From positions 1 through 56,325 of the forward strand of contig DUZW01000020.1 of assembly GCA_013349295.1 (NCBI GenBank): DNA of 56,325 nucleotides, in the 5' to 3' direction. The notes beneath the pieces are model-generated. The model was not told the DNA's origin, searched no databases, and worked only from the letters and a program-made list of their open reading frames with translations. The translations under genes and the position numbers were made by a program. This stretch comes from Deltaproteobacteria bacterium (GTDB lineage: Bacteria; Desulfobacterota; Desulfobulbia; Desulfobulbales; Desulfurivibrionaceae). This document shows positions 52,824-56,325 of this stretch, in pieces (position 1 is the stretch's first letter; every line of letters starts with the position of its first letter).

Positions 52824-54320
52824 GTGAAAGGTTTTTTAAAATCACTCTTTTGTTTTTCGGCAATTCTTTTGATGGCTTCTACCAGCGCCCTGGTGGACTC
52901 CGTACTCCATCCGGAGATTCCTTTTTTTGATGACGAGCATCTTATCGTCGGCGGGGTGGCATCCGCGGTCATGGCTTTTCTTTGCGGGGTGGTGGTCCGT
53001 TACTCCCGTCGGCTTGAGCAGGCCCGTGACGAACTGGAGGCGCGGGTCGAGGAAAGGACGGCGGAGCTGCTCCGGAGCAACGAGCAGTTGCGGGAAGAGG
53101 TGCTTCGCCGCAGGGAAAGCGAGCGCGCTCTGGTAGCGGCCAAGGATGTGGCAGAAAAGGCCAACATGGTCAAGGGGCAGTTTCTCACCAATATGAGCCA
53201 TGAACTCCGGACCCCCTTTAACGGCATCATGGGGATGATCGCCCTTGTTCTCGCGTCGAAGCTGACCACCCAGCAACGGCAATATCTCGATATGGCGCAA
53301 AGCTCGGCGGAACGTCTTCTTCGGCTTATCAACAATGTTCTGGATTTTTCAAAGATAGATGCAGGCGCCCTGCATTCCAAACCCAGCCACTTCAGTCTGC
53401 AGGATTGCCTGGCCGAAAACTTTCGGGTTTTAACGGTGACTGCCAGGGAGAAGGGTTTGGATTTCTCCTGGCAGGTTGATCCGGAGATTCCGGAACGTCT
53501 GTTCGGCGATGAAGGTTTTTTGTCCCAGGTGCTCGTCAATCTGGTGGGCAACGCGATTAAGTTTACCGATCAGGGATCGGTCCGGGTTGGTGTGACCCGG
53601 CAGCAAAGCAATAGAGGACATGCGGATACGGTGCAACTGCATTTTACTGTCGCCGATACGGGCAAGGGGGTACCCGTGGAACGGCAGCGGGATATCTTCG
53701 AACCCTTTACTCAGATCGACGGTTCGTTAACCCGCCGGCATGAGGGGACTGGCTTGGGGTTGGCAATCTGCGCCGATCTGGTCAAAATGCTCGATGGCGA
53801 AATCTGGGTGGAGAGCAGATCCGGCGAGGGGGCGATTTTCCATTTTACTGCTTGTTTTCTCGACCAGAGTGGGAAGGAGGTTGCTTTTCAGGTAGGAGCC
53901 GCCTCGGTCGGCCCGGCGGGAAACAGGCCGACCGGCAGAGTGGTGCATGTTCTGGTGGCCGAGGATGACGCAGTGAACCGGATGCTGGTCGAAGAGCTCG
54001 TTCGCCAGCAAGGCTTTGCGGTGACTTCGGTTGAAAATGGTCGTCAGGCCCTGGATGCGGTGGAGAGGCTGGATATTGATCTTGTCCTGATGGATATTCA
54101 GATGCCGGAAATGGACGGAATAGAAGCCACCGCCCAGATTCGGCGAAAAGAACAAGAATCGGGCGGGCATCTGCCCATCGTCGCCCTGACCGCCCATGCC
54201 ATGAAGGGGGACGAAGAGCGCTTTCTTGCTGCCGGCATGGATGCTTATGTTGCCAAGCCTCTCAACCCTAAAATCCTGGAGGCGGTAATCTCTCGCCAGT
54301 TGGAACAGCCAATGGCTTAA
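52824..54320 (+). CDS. Hybrid histidine kinase with short N-terminal anchor
   Basis: A 498-residue kinase. Two hydrophobic segments (about 5-22 and 41-60) flank a very short loop, so there is no real sensor domain. A coiled coil leads to HisKA (SHELRTPFNGIMGMI), HATPase (NLVGNAIKFT, HEGTGLGLAI) and a C-terminal receiver with phospho-Asp in LVLMDIQMPEMDG. GTG start at 52824, with AAAGGGG upstream. No partner gene is close. Input might come from a protein partner, possibly the divergent haem-rhodanese protein; this is inference from position only. Confidence 0.88.
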   Translation: MKGFLKSLFCFSAILLMASTSALVDSVLHPEIPFFDDEHLIVGGVASAVMAFLCGVVVRYSRRLEQARDELEARVEERTAELLRSNEQLREEVLRRRESERALVAAKDVAEKANMVKGQFLTNMSHELRTPFNGIMGMIALVLASKLTTQQRQYLDMAQSSAERLLRLINNVLDFSKIDAGALHSKPSHFSLQDCLAENFRVLTVTAREKGLDFSWQVDPEIPERLFGDEGFLSQVLVNLVGNAIKFTDQGSVRVGVTRQQSNRGHADTVQLHFTVADTGKGVPVERQRDIFEPFTQIDGSLTRRHEGTGLGLAICADLVKMLDGEIWVESRSGEGAIFHFTACFLDQSGKEVAFQVGAASVGPAGNRPTGRVVHVLVAEDDAVNRMLVEELVRQQGFAVTSVENGRQALDAVERLDIDLVLMDIQMPEMDGIEATAQIRRKEQESGGHLPIVALTAHAMKGDEERFLAAGMDAYVAKPLNPKILEAVISRQLEQPMA

Positions 54321-54643
54321 ATTTGTTAGGCGACGCAACGGAGCAAGGGAACGGTATGGTATAGGGTCGTGCCCCTTCCGGGATGTGTCTGTCCGGTTAG
54401 TCCGTTTTCCCCCTCTGTTCATGGCTGGGAATCTTCCGATATCTGTGCTTGCCAACTTTTGAGGCAACGTTTCTCATTTTTTCTCCGTTCCGGTCTGTTT
54501 TTCTGATACAATTTTCAGTAGTAACCCATCTCAAGATACAATCACACATGCGATGACTTGAAAAATGTTTATTCTTCAGCTCCAGGCGCGGAGTTTTTCT
54601 CGTGCAACGGGGCTGTCTGGCAATAACAGCGGAGGGCTTGTCC
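54321..54643 (+). other. Intergenic region before cheW
   Basis: About 320 bp with no credible gene. It contains two copies of GATACAAT (near 54505 and 54534), the second offering TACAAT as a possible -10, but no matching -35. No sigma-28-type promoter was recognised. Confidence 0.4.
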
Positions 54644-55159
54644 ATGGCGGTTGAAAAGATTATCGAGGAAACAGAGGATGATTGGGCGGAGGACAATGAA
54701 GATACCCAGAAGGACAAGTATCTGACCTTTCATCTGGCCAATGAGGATTACGGGATTGAGATCCGCTACGTCACCGAGATCATCGGTATCCAGCGGATCA
54801 CTGAGGTGCCGGACATGCCGGAGTTTTTAAAAGGGGTGATCAATCTGCGCGGCAAGGTGATTCCGGTGATGGATGTACGCAGTCGCTTTCATATGGAAGC
54901 GCGCGAGTACGACGACCGAACCTGCATCGTGGTGGTCAACATCAACAACACCTCCATCGGGTTGGTGGTGGATAAGGTGCAGGAGGTGATTGACATCCCC
55001 GAGTCGCAGGTGGAGGCGTCGCCGGAAAAAGGGAAGGGCAAGCGGAGCCGGTTTTTGCAGGGCATGGGCAAGATCAATGACGAGGTGAAGATTTTGCTCA
55101 ACGTGGAGCAGCTGCTCTACGAAGAAGAGATTGGCCGATTGGAACAAATTACCCAGTAA
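54644..55159 (+). CDS. cheW: Chemotaxis coupling protein CheW
   Basis: A 171-residue adaptor that links chemoreceptors to the kinase CheA in the cytoplasm. The sequence is typical: YLTFHLANEDYGIEI, ITEVPDMPEFLKGVINLRGKV, PVMDVRSRF and GLVVDKVQEVIDIP. It has an acidic N-terminal extension of about 25 residues. The ATG at 54644 has GGAGGGCTTGTCC upstream. A chemoreceptor gene follows after 28 nt, so the two form an operon. cheA is not in the window. Confidence 0.95.
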   Translation: MAVEKIIEETEDDWAEDNEDTQKDKYLTFHLANEDYGIEIRYVTEIIGIQRITEVPDMPEFLKGVINLRGKVIPVMDVRSRFHMEAREYDDRTCIVVVNINNTSIGLVVDKVQEVIDIPESQVEASPEKGKGKRSRFLQGMGKINDEVKILLNVEQLLYEEEIGRLEQITQ

Positions 55160-55187
55160 TAACCGGGGAATTCAGGAGGAAAGGAAG

Positions 55188-56325
55188 ATGAAGGATCTGT
55201 TCAACAATATGAAGATGTTCAAGAAGCTGCTCACCGCCTTTTTGCTGGTGGCGGCGGTCTGCGGCGTGGTGGGCGGGGTGGGTTATTACGGGATCAGTCA
55301 GGTGGACGATGCCCTGGTCGAGACAGCCGAGGTGCGTCTACCCTCCATCCAGGGGTTGGGCCTGATGAAGGAAGCGCTCAATGCCATAAAGTCGGCAGAG
55401 CGCACCATGATGATCGAGAGCGTCAACGATGCGGATAGGGCCCATGAGCTGAAGAACCTGGAAAAGCGTTGGGCTGTTTTTAACAAAGGCTTCGCTATCT
55501 ATGAGCCCCTGCCCCAGACCGCCGAAGAGAGCGTGCTCTGGCAGCAGTTTCTCAAGGATCTGGACGGGTACAAGGCGGAGCATCGCAAGGTGGTGGAGAT
55601 CTTGGGTAAGGTCCAGGCCTGGGATGTCCATACCCTGGGTGTCGCCAGGGGAATCGGCTTCGGCAGCGAGCGGGTCGCCTTCAGCGCGGTCATGAAGGGG
55701 CTGGATGCGATTTCCGAGCTGAACTTCAAGGTGGCGGAAGAGGCGAAAATTGCCGGCAAGGCAGATGCTGCCCGGAGCAAGATGACCGCCATGGTCGCCG
55801 TGGGAGCGGGGGTGTTGATCGCCGTGCTCTTCGGGGTCTTTCTGGCCAACAGTCTGTCCGGACCGATACAGGCGGCGGCGGGGATGCTCTCCGAGCTGGG
55901 TAAGGGACATCTCGGCCAGCGGCTGCGCATGCAGCGTAAGGACGAAGTCGGGGAGATGGCCAGGGCCATGGATGACTTTGCCGACAACCTGCAGAACAAC
56001 TTCGTCGTGGCTCTGGAAAAGATCGCCGACGGCAATTTTGCCTTTGATGCGGTCCAGGTGGATGACAAGGATGCCATCGGCGCGGCCATGAAGAAAACCC
56101 TTACCGATATGAACGCCACCTTGAGCCAGATCTACCTGGCCGGCGAGCAGGTCAACTCTGCGGCGGCTCAGGTCTCCTCGGCCAGCCAGTCGCTCTCTCA
56201 GGGAGCCACCGAGTCGGCAAGCTCCATTGAGGAGATCACCAGTTCCATGACCGAAATGGGCTCGCAAACCAAACTCAACGCCGGCAACGCCACCCAGGCC
56301 AATCAGCTTGCCGGCCAGGCCAGGG
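55188..56325 (+). CDS. Methyl-accepting chemotaxis protein (3' part outside window)
   Basis: A chemoreceptor fragment of about 379 codons that is still open at the window edge. A membrane helix at about 12-35 is followed by a four-helix-bundle periplasmic domain (LPSIQGLGLMKEALNAIKSAERT, about 40-200), a second helix at about 203-225 (VGAGVLIAVLFGVFLA) and HAMP (LSGPIQAAAGMLSELGKG...RKDEVGEMARAMDDF). A possible second HAMP-like unit (ALEKIADGNFAF...AIGAAMKKTL) precedes the start of the signalling helix (SQGATESASSIEEITSSM). The ATG at 55188 has AGGAGGAAAGGAAG upstream. Ligand unknown; it is paired with cheW. Confidence 0.93.
   Translation, partial: MKDLFNNMKMFKKLLTAFLLVAAVCGVVGGVGYYGISQVDDALVETAEVRLPSIQGLGLMKEALNAIKSAERTMMIESVNDADRAHELKNLEKRWAVFNKGFAIYEPLPQTAEESVLWQQFLKDLDGYKAEHRKVVEILGKVQAWDVHTLGVARGIGFGSERVAFSAVMKGLDAISELNFKVAEEAKIAGKADAARSKMTAMVAVGAGVLIAVLFGVFLANSLSGPIQAAAGMLSELGKGHLGQRLRMQRKDEVGEMARAMDDFADNLQNNFVVALEKIADGNFAFDAVQVDDKDAIGAAMKKTLTDMNATLSQIYLAGEQVNSAAAQVSSASQSLSQGATESASSIEEITSSMTEMGSQTKLNAGNATQANQLAGQAR

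Noticed and set aside
1..56325. CRISPR arrays, insertion sequences, integrases or prophage genes
   Set aside because: No regularly spaced repeats, transposase, integrase or phage structural motifs were seen on either strand.

Overview
The window looks like chromosomal DNA of an anaerobic, GC-rich member of the Desulfobacterota, most likely a Desulfobulbaceae/Desulfobulbales-type sulfur metaboliser. This is inferred from gene content. It holds an oxygen-defence operon of rubrerythrin, desulfoferrodoxin, ferritin and flavodiiron protein beside a PerR-type regulator. It also has a selenocysteine-containing formate dehydrogenase, a polysulfide/thiosulfate-reductase-like molybdoenzyme, split TauE/SafE exporters, a haem-rhodanese fusion and a very dense set of sensor kinases and c-di-GMP proteins. 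No phage, insertion sequence, integrase or CRISPR array was seen.

Layout. 1-1111: the 5' part of a formate dehydrogenase read on the minus strand, with an in-frame UGA(Sec) and a SECIS-like hairpin. 1377-5554: a HEAT-repeat protein, then fprA-ftn-dfx-rbr, then perR with a palindromic operator over its promoter. 5787-12490: a receiver-TPR protein, a small membrane protein, a PflA-like radical SAM enzyme, a lipoprotein, an acrylyl-CoA-reductase-like MDR enzyme and an EF-G paralogue. 12516-22082: a likely regulated sulfur locus. A five-gene minus-strand operon (TauE/SafE half with a large extracytoplasmic domain, second TauE/SafE half, single receiver, molybdopterin oxidoreductase, four-cluster ferredoxin) lies behind a sigma-54 promoter and a 39-nt palindrome. 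Next to it are a sigma-54 activator and a plus-strand membrane protein, histidine kinase and second receiver. The two single receivers are paralogues.

22125-34415: a YkgJ-type protein, a haem-PAS-GGDEF-hemerythrin protein, tRNA-Glu and tRNA-Lys, an RdgC-like protein with a partner gene, then housekeeping genes gatB, radC and hemW, a Cache hybrid kinase and radA. 34470-34793: two tRNA-Ser genes with promoter and terminator. 34888-56325: signalling territory. It includes three periplasmic substrate-binding proteins, each beside a kinase or diguanylate cyclase and not beside transporter genes. It also has an OB-fold secreted protein, an orphan NapH-like ferredoxin membrane protein, an HD-GYP protein, the haem/triple-rhodanese protein, another hybrid kinase, and cheW followed by a chemoreceptor that runs off the window.

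The main points of interest are the 12.8-22.1 kb locus, the selenoprotein that a naive ORF call truncates, the substrate-binding-protein/signalling pairs, the EF-G2-like factor, and an unexplained coding-like remnant near 48.4-48.6 kb. All functional statements come from reading translated sequence and motifs; no database search was run.
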